Assembly (NCBI RefSeq): GCF_000407485.1
Contig: NZ_ASWD01000004.1
Location: 1 to 64,000 of the forward strand
Direction: 5' to 3'
From: Enterococcus pallens ATCC BAA-351
GTDB lineage: Bacteria > Bacillota > Bacilli > Lactobacillales > Enterococcaceae
Length of the DNA: 64,000 nt
Shown here: positions 21,180-30,734 of the stretch, piece after piece
Position numbering within the stretch: the first letter of the stretch is position 1
Layout of the letters: each line of letters begins with the position of its first letter
Notes under the pieces: generated by a model
Database searches by the model: none
What the model was told of the DNA's origin: nothing
Seen by the model: the letters and a program-made list of their open reading frames with translations, nothing else
Position numbers and translations under genes: made by a program

Positions 21180-21704
21180 TTAATCTGAATAGCTTCCTTT
21201 CTCAACCAATAGTTTTCGTATTGGAAAAATCAAGAAAATAAAAAGTAAAATATTCATGCCTAGAGTTGGTCCTAGAAAACGAGTAACAAATAACTGATTA
21301 TCTACTTGAGCAAGTTGGAAAACCATTTGAATCAGCGTGCTCCCTAACTCAAAGAATGTCACAAAAATAATCATCGAAAAGAACAAGGTCAGTAAACTTT
21401 GATGAATAACTCTACCAAATAAGTAAATCAATGCAACAGTCAGTGGTAAAATCACTGCATAAATACCAATCACACCAATGTAATACAAATCATAAAGAAT
21501 ACCTACTACCAACATTGTGCCAATCATAAATCGCTTATCCAAAAGTTCAGAAACGACTAACAACACTATAATCATTACATGGGCATTCATTTGATAACTG
21601 TCGTTGAAAAAATGAGTGAACAGACGATTAACATGGGCATCCAACAGCATGATAATAAACAATAACGGTGGAACAATATATTTAAGATAACCCTTTTCAA
21701 TCAT
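21180..21704 (-). CDS. mreD: rod-shape determining protein MreD
   Basis: Polytopic membrane protein of 174 residues with about five transmembrane segments, a partner of MreC in the elongation/peripheral wall synthesis machinery. It has no catalytic motif. The call rests on topology, size and the 4-bp ATGA overlap with mreC upstream. Ovoid cocci keep mreCD for peripheral growth despite lacking mreB. Confidence 0.9.
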   Translation of the reverse strand: MIEKGYLKYIVPPLLFIIMLLDAHVNRLFTHFFNDSYQMNAHVMIIVLLVVSELLDKRFMIGTMLVVGILYDLYYIGVIGIYAVILPLTVALIYLFGRVIHQSLLTLFFSMIIFVTFFELGSTLIQMVFQLAQVDNQLFVTRFLGPTLGMNILLFIFLIFPIRKLLVEKGSYSD

Positions 21705-22561
21705 TCGCCAGCCTCCACCATCCGCTGTACAATTGTCACAACAGAGATGTCGTACATTTGAGCATAAGGTTTGATATACACTTCTCGTTCTACACCAAAG
21801 CTGTTTGTTTTTACCTCTGCAACGGTTCCCACGGGTAAATTCGCTGGTGAATTTCCACCTAATCCAGAAGTTTGAACAATATCTCCTTCTTTGATGTCAT
21901 TTTCTTCAGTAACTTTTGTAGCGACTAATTGTTGTTTCTTTTCATCATAGCTAGTCAGGATCCCAAAAGAGTTCCCAGAATCAGATGTGATTTTCAAAGG
22001 AAAATGGTTGGTGCTTTTGTTATCAGAAGTGAGTAATTCCACCTTAGAAGTGTGTGTATTTACTTCAACAACTCGACCAATTAATCCCTTTTGAGACATC
22101 ACTGCCATGTTGCCTTCTATACCATCTGCACTACCTTTATCAACTATCAGCATATCTTGCCACGTATCTGGCGAACGTGTAATTACATTAGCCGTTACCT
22201 TTTGAAAACTGGTTAATGTTTGATTCAAATCCAGTTCTTGTTTCAGCTGCTCGATTTCTTTTTCATGATTTTTGTTTTCTAATGCTACTTCATCGTATTG
22301 ATCAATCTTGCTTTTTAACTGTTCATTTTCTTCATAAGTATTAATAAGATTAGAAACTGCTGATGTTCCATTGGCAATCCAGCGGCCAGGAGCCGTAATG
22401 GCTTTATCCACTACACCAACAGTATCATTGATCATAGATTGTACAATATTGGTTCTGCCTTCACGAGCACGACTTGCTGCGGTGATCGAGATGGTCGCAA
22501 TAACTATAATAACTAAAATCAGTAGAATAATAATATTTTTATTTGGATTAAATTTTCTCAC
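21701..22561 (-). CDS. mreC: rod-shape determining protein MreC
   Basis: Bitopic protein with a transmembrane helix near its N-terminus (NIIILLILVIIVIATISI), a coiled coil (about 60-105), then the beta-rich MreC domain with the motif GLIGRVVEV. I place the start at GTG 22559-22561 (286 residues, MRKFNPNKN) because GAGGTG lies five bases upstream. The ATG at 22579 has no Shine-Dalgarno and would fall only about nine bases after the predicted transcript start. It overlaps mreD by 4 bp. Confidence 0.88.
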   Translation of the reverse strand: MRKFNPNKNIIILLILVIIVIATISITAASRAREGRTNIVQSMINDTVGVVDKAITAPGRWIANGTSAVSNLINTYEENEQLKSKIDQYDEVALENKNHEKEIEQLKQELDLNQTLTSFQKVTANVITRSPDTWQDMLIVDKGSADGIEGNMAVMSQKGLIGRVVEVNTHTSKVELLTSDNKSTNHFPLKITSDSGNSFGILTSYDEKKQQLVATKVTEENDIKEGDIVQTSGLGGNSPANLPVGTVAEVKTNSFGVEREVYIKPYAQMYDISVVTIVQRMVEAGE

Positions 22562-22594
22562 AAAGGCACCTCGGGACATAATAAGATACTCTAA

Positions 22595-22600
22595 ATTCTA
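22595..22600 (-). promoter_or_regulatory. extended -10 promoter of mreCD
   Basis: The minus strand reads TGGTAGAAT, an extended -10, with the -10 TAGAAT at 22595-22600. No good -35 is visible. A transcript starting near 22588 supports the GTG start of mreC. Confidence 0.45.
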
Positions 22601-22658
22601 CCACTAACCGATGGCTTAAAAAAGAAACGACGTATGATTTTAGAGAATTTTAGCAACT

Positions 22659-22704
22659 AAAAAAGCCAGCAGTGCAATTTACAATTTTTTGCTTTCTGCT
22701 GACT
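22659..22704 (-). terminator. intrinsic terminator of rsgA-rpe-thiN
   Basis: Imperfect long stem AGTCAGCAG/CTGCTGGCT (22696-22704 with 22664-22672, one mismatch), with an inner GCAA/TTGC pairing and six T on the minus strand. Confidence 0.75.
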
Positions 22705-22714
22705 CGCTATTTAC

Positions 22715-23353
22715 TTAATCTTGGCTTTGAATTACTGCAATAACCCCACTGGTAAAACTGACTTTTGCCTCATTTTGTAAAAACTCATTACTAGCTAAAC
22801 TAGTGGGCTGCAAAATTTCAACTTTGTCTAACGGATATTTTACATCCTTCAACGTTAGCTCGGAAATTGGTGTTAAGCAACAATACCCTAAATACTTCAT
22901 TCCCAACTCTTTACTTACAACATGTTCTCCAGAGGTTAAATAACTAACAGTATTGGTTCTATCTTTTAATCGAAACTGTTGAAGGTAGGGGCGGAATCTA
23001 GGCTCTACACCTAACCATATATTGGCTAATAGATGATCTAAACGACCTCCCGTAGCGCCAATAATTGTTACTTCGGCATCTGGATAACGCTCAAAAGTCT
23101 TAACTAATGCCAACTGTGTATCAGTATCATCTTTTTCAGCAGGCGATGTAGATAGCTCTTCCACTGACTCAAAAACAACTTGCCGTTCTTCCTCAGATAA
23201 AGAATCGAAATCCCCTACTGCCAGATTTGGTTGAATTCCTTCTTCTAACAGATATAGATTTCCACGATCTATACCAACAAAAAAATCATACTCTGACTTT
23301 TGAAAATCTGGCCATTGCTGCGGGCTTCCACCAGCAACTAATAAAATGTTCAT
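22715..23353 (-). CDS. thiN: thiamine pyrophosphokinase
   Basis: Transfers pyrophosphate from ATP to thiamine, making TPP. The 212 residues have the catalytic-domain motifs GIDRGNLYLLE, GDFDSLS and GATGGRLDHLLANI. The ATG overlaps the rpe stop (TAATG), so it is translationally coupled in rsgA-rpe-thiN, an order common in Lactobacillales and Bacilli. Together with thiT in this window it forms a salvage route. Confidence 0.95.
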   Translation of the reverse strand: MNILLVAGGSPQQWPDFQKSEYDFFVGIDRGNLYLLEEGIQPNLAVGDFDSLSEEERQVVFESVEELSTSPAEKDDTDTQLALVKTFERYPDAEVTIIGATGGRLDHLLANIWLGVEPRFRPYLQQFRLKDRTNTVSYLTSGEHVVSKELGMKYLGYCCLTPISELTLKDVKYPLDKVEILQPTSLASNEFLQNEAKVSFTSGVIAVIQSQD

Positions 23354-24003
23354 TAGTTTAAGACTTCCCTCAATGCTTGTATTCTAGCTTCCGGATCTTC
23401 AGCACCATAAATATATGAACCTGCTACAAATACATCCGCCCCTGCTTCCTTACATTTTGCAGCTGTTTCAGGGACAATTCCTCCATCGACTTCAATTTCG
23501 TAATGGTAACCATTTTCTTTTCGCAATTGATCTAGTTCAGCTATTTTTGCCACAGTTTCTTCAATAAACGATTGACCGCCAAATCCAGGATTTACCGTCA
23601 TAATCAAAATTTGATCGACCTGTGACAACACATACTTAATTGACTCGATTGGTGTTCCAGGATTCAACACAACTCCAGCTTTTACTCCCTCTTGCTTGAT
23701 CATTTGAACTGCACGGTGGATATGGGGAGTTGCTTCAACATGGGCCATAATGATATCAGACCCCGCCTTAGCAAAATCAGCAATATACTTTTCTGGTGCA
23801 TCAATCATTAAATGAACATCTAAAGGAAGTTTAGTGATTGGACGCAAGGAGGCTACTACACTCGGACCAAAAGTAATATTCGGCACAAAATTTCCATCCA
23901 TTACATCAATATGAATGTAATCTACACCTGCTGCTTCAACCATTTTTACTTCTTCACCTAAGCGTGCAAAGTCTGCACTTAAAATCGATGGGGCAATTTT
24001 CAT
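23353..24003 (-). CDS. rpe: ribulose-phosphate 3-epimerase
   Basis: Interconverts ribulose-5-P and xylulose-5-P in the pentose phosphate pathway. The product has 216 residues with a TIM barrel: MKIAPSILSADF at the start, HIDVMDG with metal ligands, LMTVNPGFGGQSF, and EVDGGI for phosphate binding. The open frame extends 36 codons upstream into rsgA. The start is ATG 24001-24003, since AAGGAG lies nine bases before it and the family starts here. Confidence 0.97.
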   Translation of the reverse strand: MKIAPSILSADFARLGEEVKMVEAAGVDYIHIDVMDGNFVPNITFGPSVVASLRPITKLPLDVHLMIDAPEKYIADFAKAGSDIIMAHVEATPHIHRAVQMIKQEGVKAGVVLNPGTPIESIKYVLSQVDQILIMTVNPGFGGQSFIEETVAKIAELDQLRKENGYHYEIEVDGGIVPETAAKCKEAGADVFVAGSYIYGAEDPEARIQALREVLN

Positions 24004-24028
24004 CTTATTGTTCTCCTTTTTCATATAA

Positions 24029-24910
24029 TTAATTCTTCTTTTTGTATACGGGGCGACGATTTTCGATTTCCTGCAAAAACTGCAAGTAATTATCGTATCT
24101 CGATTGAACAATTTCGCCTGCTTCTAGTCGCTTTTTCACTTCACAGCCGGGTTCTTTCACATGACGACATTCACGAAAACGACAGTACTGCGAAGCTGCC
24201 AGAAATTCCGGAAAATCTTTAGGTAGTTCTTCTGCTGATAATTCTAAAAAATCAATGGAACTAAAACCAGGTGTATCCGCAACTAATCCATCAAACAATT
24301 CCAGCAATTCTACATGCCGGGTCGTATGTTTTCCTCTTCCCAATGATTCAGAAATTTCACCTGTTGCCAATTGTAATTCTGGTGCTAACTCATTTAGCAA
24401 GGTGGATTTTCCTGCACCAGATTGACCCATAAAAACAGTCAATTTGTCACTGAATAACTGTGTCAGACGATTTTTTTCAGTAAGACCAGCAATTACAGGG
24501 TATCCTAATGGTTCATAAACAGCTTTAATTTCAGCAACTTTTGCTTCGTCTTTAGTCAAATCTGTTTTAGAAAGATAAATGACGGGATCAATCGACTTAC
24601 TTTCGAGCGTCACTAAAAATCGATCTAGCAGATTATAAGAAAATTTCGGTTCAACTAAACTAGTCACTACTACTCCTAGATCAACATTTGCTACAGGTGG
24701 ACGAATGAGTTCATTTTTTCGAGGTAACAATTCCAATACATACCCCTCGCTGTTCTCTTCACTGCTAAAAACCACTTCATCACCAACTAATGGAGTTAAC
24801 CCGCGTTTACGAAAGTTTCCTCTAGCTCGGGTCTGATGCATTTTACCATCACTAAATACATAATAAAAACCACTTAACGCTTTACGAATTTGTCCTTCGA
24901 TATTCCTCAC
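24029..24910 (-). CDS. rsgA: ribosome small subunit-dependent GTPase RsgA
   Basis: Circularly permuted GTPase that checks 30S maturation. An N-terminal OB fold (IRKALSGFYYVFSDG onward) is followed by G motifs in permuted order (LSKTD, then GQSGAGKST, then DTPGF), and a C-terminal zinc knuckle (CRFRECRHVKEPGCEV). The start is uncertain. The longest frame begins at ATG 24937, but that ATG lies inside the predicted -10. GTG 24910, used here, is the first ordinary start within the transcript but lacks spacing from a Shine-Dalgarno. The only well-spaced one (AAGGAG) points to ATC at 24899-24901. About 290-300 residues. Confidence 0.93.
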   Translation of the reverse strand: MRNIEGQIRKALSGFYYVFSDGKMHQTRARGNFRKRGLTPLVGDEVVFSSEENSEGYVLELLPRKNELIRPPVANVDLGVVVTSLVEPKFSYNLLDRFLVTLESKSIDPVIYLSKTDLTKDEAKVAEIKAVYEPLGYPVIAGLTEKNRLTQLFSDKLTVFMGQSGAGKSTLLNELAPELQLATGEISESLGRGKHTTRHVELLELFDGLVADTPGFSSIDFLELSAEELPKDFPEFLAASQYCRFRECRHVKEPGCEVKKRLEAGEIVQSRYDNYLQFLQEIENRRPVYKKKN

Positions 24911-24935
24911 TCCTTCGATATTTTCTCTCGCAACC

Positions 24936-24941
24936 ATTGTA
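24936..24941 (-). promoter_or_regulatory. extended -10 promoter of rsgA-rpe-thiN
   Basis: TATGGTACAAT on the minus strand: extended -10 with TACAAT at 24936-24941, just downstream of the ireK terminator. No clear -35 is present. Confidence 0.45.
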
Positions 24942-24975
24942 CCATAACCAACAAATAAATATTAGTAAAAAAAAC

Positions 24976-25018
24976 CTAAAAAAGATACCCTCTTCCAATT
25001 GGAAAAAGGTATCTTTTA
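24976..25018 (-). terminator. intrinsic terminator of ireK
   Basis: Nine-bp stem AAAGATACC/GGTATCTTT (24981-24989 with 25008-25016) plus an inner CTTCC/GGAA(A)G extension, followed on the minus strand by TTTTTTAGG. Confidence 0.9.
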
Positions 25019-25020
25019 AA

Positions 25021-27186
25021 TTACGGAACATTAATACTCGTTTCGCTGTTTACATTTCTAGTTACCACCGTCACGCCATCTCTTTGTACCTGAATCGTCG
25101 CTTCGGACCCTTCCTTGATAGTCACAGGTACTGCTTGACTATTAGAAGTTGTACTAGCATCTAAAGTGAAGGTTGCCTTGTTGGTCAAAGTACTATTATT
25201 GGCATCTTTAACTAATACGGTAATTGTTTCAGGCTGTTCATTGCTGCCCTTATAATTAGCATTAATTGTTACATTAAAGTTTTGCTGCTTCACTTCAGCA
25301 CCTTTTGACACTCTCAAAGTAACCGTACTACCACTATCCACTGATTCACCATTGGTGGGAGAAGTTCCAATTACTTTCCCAGCTTCTACACTATCAGAAA
25401 ATTCTTCGGTGACAGTAACAACTAGTCCTACACTTTCTAATTCACTTTGCGCTTCAGCTTGCATTTTGCCATTCAAATTAGGAATCGTCACTTTAGCAGG
25501 ACCTTTACTAACTTGCAATTTTATTAGAGTGTCACCGGTCACACTAGTGCCAGCAATAGGATCTTGACTTATCACTACCCCAGCAGCTACAGTTTCACTT
25601 TCTTCATTAATTCGTTGAATTTGTTTACTATCGATTCCCAAATTTAGTAAGGCCGCTTCCGCATCTTCATAAGTCATATCAGAATAGTCACCTAATGTAA
25701 AAGTTTGAGGTCCTTTAGAAACAGTAAAAGTGACCGTATCTTGAGAAGGGTCTACTTCGGTTCCTTTAGCTGGTGTTTGATTAACAACTGCGCCTTTGGT
25801 GACTTCCTCATCATATTCTTCATTCACCTTAATTTGATTAGAAGAAAAACCTAAATCTCTTAAAGCCTTTCGAACATCACTAATCTGTTCCCCAGCGTAA
25901 TCGTCCAGCTCAACTTTGCCTACACCACTACTAACATATAAGCGAACAGTCCGATTCCGGCGAATCATAGTACCCGCTTCAGGATCAGTTTTAACTACAT
26001 GTCCTTCTTCAACGTCGCTATCAGGAATAGACTCGGCGCGCTCGGCTACCTTTATTTTTGCCTCTTGCAATGTTTGCCTTGCTTCAGCTTCTGTCATATT
26101 TTTCACGTCTGGGATAGCTGTCTCTTGATTGGAACTGGCAAACATGTATGCTGCAAATCCGCCCACTGCCAAAACTAAAAGTGCTAGTAAAATCCATGGC
26201 CACTTTTTTCGTTTTTTCTTCTTTGGCGGTTCAACTGGTTTATTAACCATCTTGGGTATTTCCGTCTGTTCTTCCTCTGATGGAAGCTCGTCTGTAATTG
26301 GCGTTAGAACTTTCGTTTCATCATTCATGGCTGTTGGCTCCCACGGACGCTCATCGATTCTTCCCGGAGATAAAGCCGTTGACAAATCTTCTGACATTTC
26401 TTCAGCTGTTTTGTAACGATCAGCTGGATCTTTCGCAGTCGCATTCATTACAATGTTTTCCAGCGACTGAGGCGCCTGCGGATCAAATACTTTCACTGAA
26501 GGAATTGGATCTTGAAAATGCTTTAAAGCAATCGTTACAGCTGACTCACCGTCAAAAGGAACATTTCCAGTCATCATTTCATACAGGATAATTCCTAATG
26601 CATAGATATCTGATTGCTTTGTTGCCATACTTCCCCGTGCTTGTTCAGGCGATAAATAATGGACCGAACCTAATAAAGAGTTAGTTTGTGTCAATGAGGT
26701 TTCAGACAAAGCGATTGCAATTCCAAAATCGGTGATTTTAACGACACCTTCTTGGTCAATTAACACATTTTGCGGCTTTAAATCACGGTGAATAATACCA
26801 TGAGCATGAGCTAAGCTAACCGCAGAAAGAATTTGCTGCATGATATCAACAATTTTAGTATAAGGAATTGGGTAGTGAGTTTGAATATATCGTTTCAGAT
26901 CCATACCACGAACGTATTCCATTACTAAATATTGCATGTCATCTTCTTCACCAACATCATATACACTGACAATGTTAGGATGAACCAGTTCAGTAGCTGC
27001 TAAGGCTTCTCTTTGAAAACGACGTATTGCAGTTTGATCATTTTGGAAATTGAAGCGTAGTACCTTAATGGCGACATCCCGATCCAAAATTAAATCATGC
27101 GCTAAAAACACATTAGCCATTCCGCCACTGCCGATACTGGCGATGACTTTATATCGACCATTAATTATTTTTCCGATATCTATCAT
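25021..27186 (-). CDS. ireK: Ser/Thr protein kinase with PASTA domains (PrkC/Stk1/IreK)
   Basis: Transmembrane kinase that senses cell-wall state. The 721 residues begin with a Hanks-type kinase domain: catalytic Lys41, HRDLKPQN at 133-140, DFG at 153-155, and an activation loop with threonines. A basic juxtamembrane stretch, one helix (about 330-350), and four PASTA repeats (about 356-627) follow, then about 95 residues of a beta-rich Ser/Thr/Asn domain that is not PASTA. IreK of E. faecalis drives cephalosporin resistance and works with phosphatase IreP. The ATG overlaps the ireP stop by 4 bp. Confidence 0.96.
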   Translation of the reverse strand: MIDIGKIINGRYKVIASIGSGGMANVFLAHDLILDRDVAIKVLRFNFQNDQTAIRRFQREALAATELVHPNIVSVYDVGEEDDMQYLVMEYVRGMDLKRYIQTHYPIPYTKIVDIMQQILSAVSLAHAHGIIHRDLKPQNVLIDQEGVVKITDFGIAIALSETSLTQTNSLLGSVHYLSPEQARGSMATKQSDIYALGIILYEMMTGNVPFDGESAVTIALKHFQDPIPSVKVFDPQAPQSLENIVMNATAKDPADRYKTAEEMSEDLSTALSPGRIDERPWEPTAMNDETKVLTPITDELPSEEEQTEIPKMVNKPVEPPKKKKRKKWPWILLALLVLAVGGFAAYMFASSNQETAIPDVKNMTEAEARQTLQEAKIKVAERAESIPDSDVEEGHVVKTDPEAGTMIRRNRTVRLYVSSGVGKVELDDYAGEQISDVRKALRDLGFSSNQIKVNEEYDEEVTKGAVVNQTPAKGTEVDPSQDTVTFTVSKGPQTFTLGDYSDMTYEDAEAALLNLGIDSKQIQRINEESETVAAGVVISQDPIAGTSVTGDTLIKLQVSKGPAKVTIPNLNGKMQAEAQSELESVGLVVTVTEEFSDSVEAGKVIGTSPTNGESVDSGSTVTLRVSKGAEVKQQNFNVTINANYKGSNEQPETITVLVKDANNSTLTNKATFTLDASTTSNSQAVPVTIKEGSEATIQVQRDGVTVVTRNVNSETSINVP

Positions 27187-27926
27187 TCAGGTACCTCCTC
27201 CCCAAAATGGATTAACAGCACCGTAATATTGTCGGATCCGCCTGCCTCGTTAGCTTCGGCGATTAATTGACTAGTCTTTTCTGCTAAAGTCTGATCACTC
27301 TCAATAATAGCTAAAATTCTTTCTTCACTTACCATATTAGTTAAGCCATCCGAGCACAGAAGCAAATAGCTATCTGTATGACACGTATGATGAGAAACAT
27401 CTACTTCCACAGTTCCATACACTCCTACAGAACGAGTCAATACATTTTTTTGCGGATGAACTGCAGCCATTTCCTCTGTGATTTCGCCAGATTTAACCAG
27501 TTCATTGACTAGTGAATGATCATCGGTCAACTGACGTATCGTGTGATCATGGACATAATAAGCACGGCTGTCACCAACATGAGCCAAAGTAAAGTTGTCA
27601 TCAAATAAAGCAGCACTGACCACTGTGGTGCCCATGCCTTGCATTTCCGGATGTTCAATACCTTCTTGATAAATTTTTTGATTTTCTGTTTGAATTTGCT
27701 GAATGAACCACTGCGCGACTTTTTCACTGTCTGAAATGTCTGAAGCTTCCCAAGCAGCGCCAAGACCGTTGACAGCCATTTTGCTGGCTACATCTCCTGC
27801 CAAATGTCCGCCCATACCATCAGCTAAGATTGCTAATGACTTTTGCGCTTGATTCACAAAGACATTGGCATAATCTTGATTCATTTGGCGACGTCTACCG
27901 ATATCAGATTGAAATTGAATTTCCAA
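27183..27926 (-). CDS. ireP: PP2C-type Ser/Thr phosphatase (PrpC/Stp/IreP)
   Basis: Dephosphorylates IreK and its substrates. The 247 residues have PP2C motifs: RRRQMNQD near the N-terminus, [12 protein letters not shown] with metal-binding Asp, [15 protein letters not shown] and GGSDNITV. The start is TTG (27924-27926), with a GAGGTGG Shine-Dalgarno overlapping the rsmB stop. Cotranscribed with ireK, which overlaps its 3' end. Confidence 0.96.
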   Translation of the reverse strand: MEIQFQSDIGRRRQMNQDYANVFVNQAQKSLAILADGMGGHLAGDVASKMAVNGLGAAWEASDISDSEKVAQWFIQQIQTENQKIYQEGIEHPEMQGMGTTVVSAALFDDNFTLAHVGDSRAYYVHDHTIRQLTDDHSLVNELVKSGEITEEMAAVHPQKNVLTRSVGVYGTVEVDVSHHTCHTDSYLLLCSDGLTNMVSEERILAIIESDQTLAEKTSQLIAEANEAGGSDNITVLLIHFGEEVPE

Positions 27927-27938
27927 TTTTGTTCCACC

Positions 27939-29300
27939 TCATTTGTCTTTTTTGCGCATCGCGCAGATAAAAAAGCCGTCAGTCATCAGCATTTCCGGAT
28001 ATAATACTAACATTTTATCTTGAATAGCTGGTTGCACTACTTTATTTACAGCCAGTTCAACCTTTTCGAATTCTGGATGCTCTTTTAGAAAAGCTGCTAT
28101 GACTTTTTGGTTTTCTTCAGAAGTTATTGTACATGTACTATAGACCAAGATGCCACCTTTTTTTAATGTTGAAGCGCAACTTTCTAAAATTGCCCGCTGA
28201 ATTTTCGGCAGCTGGCGAAAATCTTCAGGGCTTTTTTGATACTTAATATCTGGTTTTCGACGCATTAATCCTAGTCCAGAACAAGGAGCATCAATCAGAA
28301 TTCGATCAAAACTCTCTGCGGCAAAATGCTCATCTACTGTCCGGGCATCCATCGCTTTAGTTTCAATAACTTCAGATACTTGAAGCCGTTCAGCATTTTC
28401 CTGTACTAGCTTTAATTTGTGTTCATGGATATCTAATGCAGTAATCTTCCCTTTTCCCTCAAGTAAAGCAGCCATGTGTGTGGTTTTCCCACCCGGTGCT
28501 GAACAAGCATCTAAAATTTGTTCACCTGGCTTAACACCCATTATTTGTGCTACTAACATAGAACTTTCATCTTGAATAGTCAGCAGACCGTCTTCGTAAA
28601 GCTTACTTCCTGCCAGAAAGCCCTTATCAGCAATAATGCCATAAGGAGAAACCTCACTCAACCTTGCTTCAATTCCTTCTTCTTTTAATTGATCAATTGC
28701 TGATTCACGACTAATCCTTTGAACATCAATTCGTGCACTGACATGACTTGGTTCTAGCAAAGAAAGACCTAATTTACGGGTCTCTTCGATTCCGATTTCC
28801 TGTACAAATTTTTCAGTTAAAAATGTAGGAAGGCTGATTTCAATCGCCAAACGTTCCATTTGATCCTGGATATCCGTTAATGGCGGTGTTCCTTTTCTTT
28901 GCAAAGAACGTAAAACGCCATTTACAAACTTGCCAATTCCTGGATTTCCTTTAGCTTTAGCAATCTCAACTGCCTCATTTAGGATCGCATGAGCTGGCAC
29001 ACGATCCAAAAAAATCAATTGATAGACAGAAAGTTCTAAAAGACTTTGAACCCAGCTATCTATGCGCTTCGCTTGAGCTGTAAATGGCGTGAGATAAAAC
29101 GCTAAAAGTCGTTTGCGGCTGACTGTTCCATAGACTAGTTCAGTTAACAAGCCAGTATCTTTATCCGCTACTTGATTCTTCTTAATTAATTCGTTCAACA
29201 GCAAGTTAGAATAAGCACCGCCATGGTTAATTCGCTCAATAGCCTCCAAAGCAGTGTAACGTACAGAATGGACTAATTGTTTTGGTATTTTTTTTGCCAT
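27939..29300 (-). CDS. rsmB: 16S rRNA (cytosine-967-C5)-methyltransferase
   Basis: The product has 453 residues. An N-terminal NusB-like RNA-binding domain (about 1-150) precedes a SAM-dependent methyltransferase domain with DACSAPGGKTTHMA, the catalytic motif IV DAPCSGLG and motif VI STCTI. The ATG start overlaps the fmt stop (TAATG). It sits in the conserved priA-def-fmt-rsmB-prpC-prkC-rsgA-rpe-thiN order. Confidence 0.97.
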   Translation of the reverse strand: MAKKIPKQLVHSVRYTALEAIERINHGGAYSNLLLNELIKKNQVADKDTGLLTELVYGTVSRKRLLAFYLTPFTAQAKRIDSWVQSLLELSVYQLIFLDRVPAHAILNEAVEIAKAKGNPGIGKFVNGVLRSLQRKGTPPLTDIQDQMERLAIEISLPTFLTEKFVQEIGIEETRKLGLSLLEPSHVSARIDVQRISRESAIDQLKEEGIEARLSEVSPYGIIADKGFLAGSKLYEDGLLTIQDESSMLVAQIMGVKPGEQILDACSAPGGKTTHMAALLEGKGKITALDIHEHKLKLVQENAERLQVSEVIETKAMDARTVDEHFAAESFDRILIDAPCSGLGLMRRKPDIKYQKSPEDFRQLPKIQRAILESCASTLKKGGILVYSTCTITSEENQKVIAAFLKEHPEFEKVELAVNKVVQPAIQDKMLVLYPEMLMTDGFFICAMRKKDK

Positions 29301-30241
29301 TAGTTCACCTGCTGGCCTTCTGCAACTTGCTGCCCGCTGCCGTTAAGAAAAGCTTGAACTGTTTGCTTACCTTTTCCAGCAGGCTGTAATTCTTCAATTG
29401 CTACAACAGTTCCTTGTCCGCAAGCAATGTGCAAAGCTTTTTTTGTCCGCAAAACAATTGTTCCTGGTTTAGCTTTCGTTTCCTCATCTGTCGGTGTCGT
29501 TTTGAAAATTTTCCAACGTGCAGTTTCATAATTAGTAAAAGCAATCGGCCATGGATGCATTCCCCGTACCTGATTGTCTACTTCTTCTGCCGTTTTGTTC
29601 CAATCAATAGCCTCTTGTTCTCTCGTAATGTTTGGAGAAAAAGAAACTTCCTCTTCATTTTGTGGAGCAGGTGCCAATTTACCAGAAATGATTTTAGGTA
29701 ATGTTTCCAATAGCAGCTCCTTGCCAACAAGACTCAATTTTTCGAACATAGTTCCCACATCATCTTGTTTAGTGATAGGAATACTACGTTGACTAAAAAT
29801 GCCACCAGCATCCATTTTCTTAATCATTTCCATAATCGTTACACCAGTTTCTTTTTCACCGTTCATAATGGCATAGTGAACCGGCGCTCCTCCACGATAT
29901 TTAGGTAATAGAGATGCATGAACATTGATAGCACCTAATCGCGGAATTTGCAGCAGTTTCTCAGGTAAGAACTGACCAAAAGCTGCTGTAACAATTAAAT
30001 CAGGAGCTAATTCAGCGATCTGCTCCATCTCTGGTGATCCGCTGATTTTTTCAGGTTGCAAAACTAATAAACCATGTTCAACAGCAGCAGCCTTTACTGG
30101 TGGTGGTGTGATTGTTCTTTTTCGACCAACTGGACGGTCTGGTTGAGTAACTACTGCAGCAATCTCATACTTTTCGGCTAATAATCCTTCTAGAATAGGA
30201 ACTGAAAAAGCAGGCGTTCCCATAAATACAATTTTAGTCAT
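29300..30241 (-). CDS. fmt: methionyl-tRNA formyltransferase
   Basis: Formylates initiator Met-tRNA using 10-formyl-THF. The product has 313 residues with the catalytic region around NVHASLLPKYRGGAP and a C-terminal OB-like domain. I start at ATG 30239-30241 because GGAGG is nine bases upstream; the ATG two codons earlier is only three bases from it. It overlaps the end of def. Confidence 0.97.
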   Translation of the reverse strand: MTKIVFMGTPAFSVPILEGLLAEKYEIAAVVTQPDRPVGRKRTITPPPVKAAAVEHGLLVLQPEKISGSPEMEQIAELAPDLIVTAAFGQFLPEKLLQIPRLGAINVHASLLPKYRGGAPVHYAIMNGEKETGVTIMEMIKKMDAGGIFSQRSIPITKQDDVGTMFEKLSLVGKELLLETLPKIISGKLAPAPQNEEEVSFSPNITREQEAIDWNKTAEEVDNQVRGMHPWPIAFTNYETARWKIFKTTPTDEETKAKPGTIVLRTKKALHIACGQGTVVAIEELQPAGKGKQTVQAFLNGSGQQVAEGQQVN

Positions 30242-30725
30242 TGACATGTTCCTCCATATACCGTTCTAAATCTTCAGGTGCAATTGGATCAATCACTTGA
30301 TCAATGAAAAGTTTTCCATCGAGATGATCGATTTCATGTTGAAATGCTCGAGCCAAATAGCCATAAGCTGTTACTTCCATTTCGTCACCTTCACGATCAT
30401 AATAGCGGACAGTAATTTCATCTGCTCGCTCAACCGTTCCATAGGTTTCTGGAATAGAAAGGCATCCTTCTACATCAATAGTGGTTCCTTTTTTTTCGAT
30501 GATCATTGGATTGATTAATTCAAAACGATCACCCTCATCAATCTCTACAACAGCCATTCGCAAATTTTTCCCAATCTGAGGAGCAGCTAACCCGATGCCA
30601 TCATGGGCTACCATTGTCTCGTACATATCATCCAGCAGTTGGACAAGTTCATCTGTTACATATTCAATTGTCTGAGCCGATTGAGTTAATCGGTGGTCAG
30701 GATAAAGCAAAATTGGGTAGCGCAT
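30234..30725 (-). CDS. def: peptide deformylase
   Basis: Metalloenzyme that removes the N-formyl group from nascent proteins. The 163 residues show all three motifs: GIGLAAPQ (43-50), EGCLS (86-90) and HEIDH (130-134, the metal ligands with Cys88). The short form suggests a type I enzyme rather than the 185-residue type II common in Firmicutes; a second def may exist elsewhere. The ATG has AGGAGG upstream. Confidence 0.96.
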   Translation of the reverse strand: MRYPILLYPDHRLTQSAQTIEYVTDELVQLLDDMYETMVAHDGIGLAAPQIGKNLRMAVVEIDEGDRFELINPMIIEKKGTTIDVEGCLSIPETYGTVERADEITVRYYDREGDEMEVTAYGYLARAFQHEIDHLDGKLFIDQVIDPIAPEDLERYMEEHVND

Positions 30726-30734
30726 GGTATCCTC

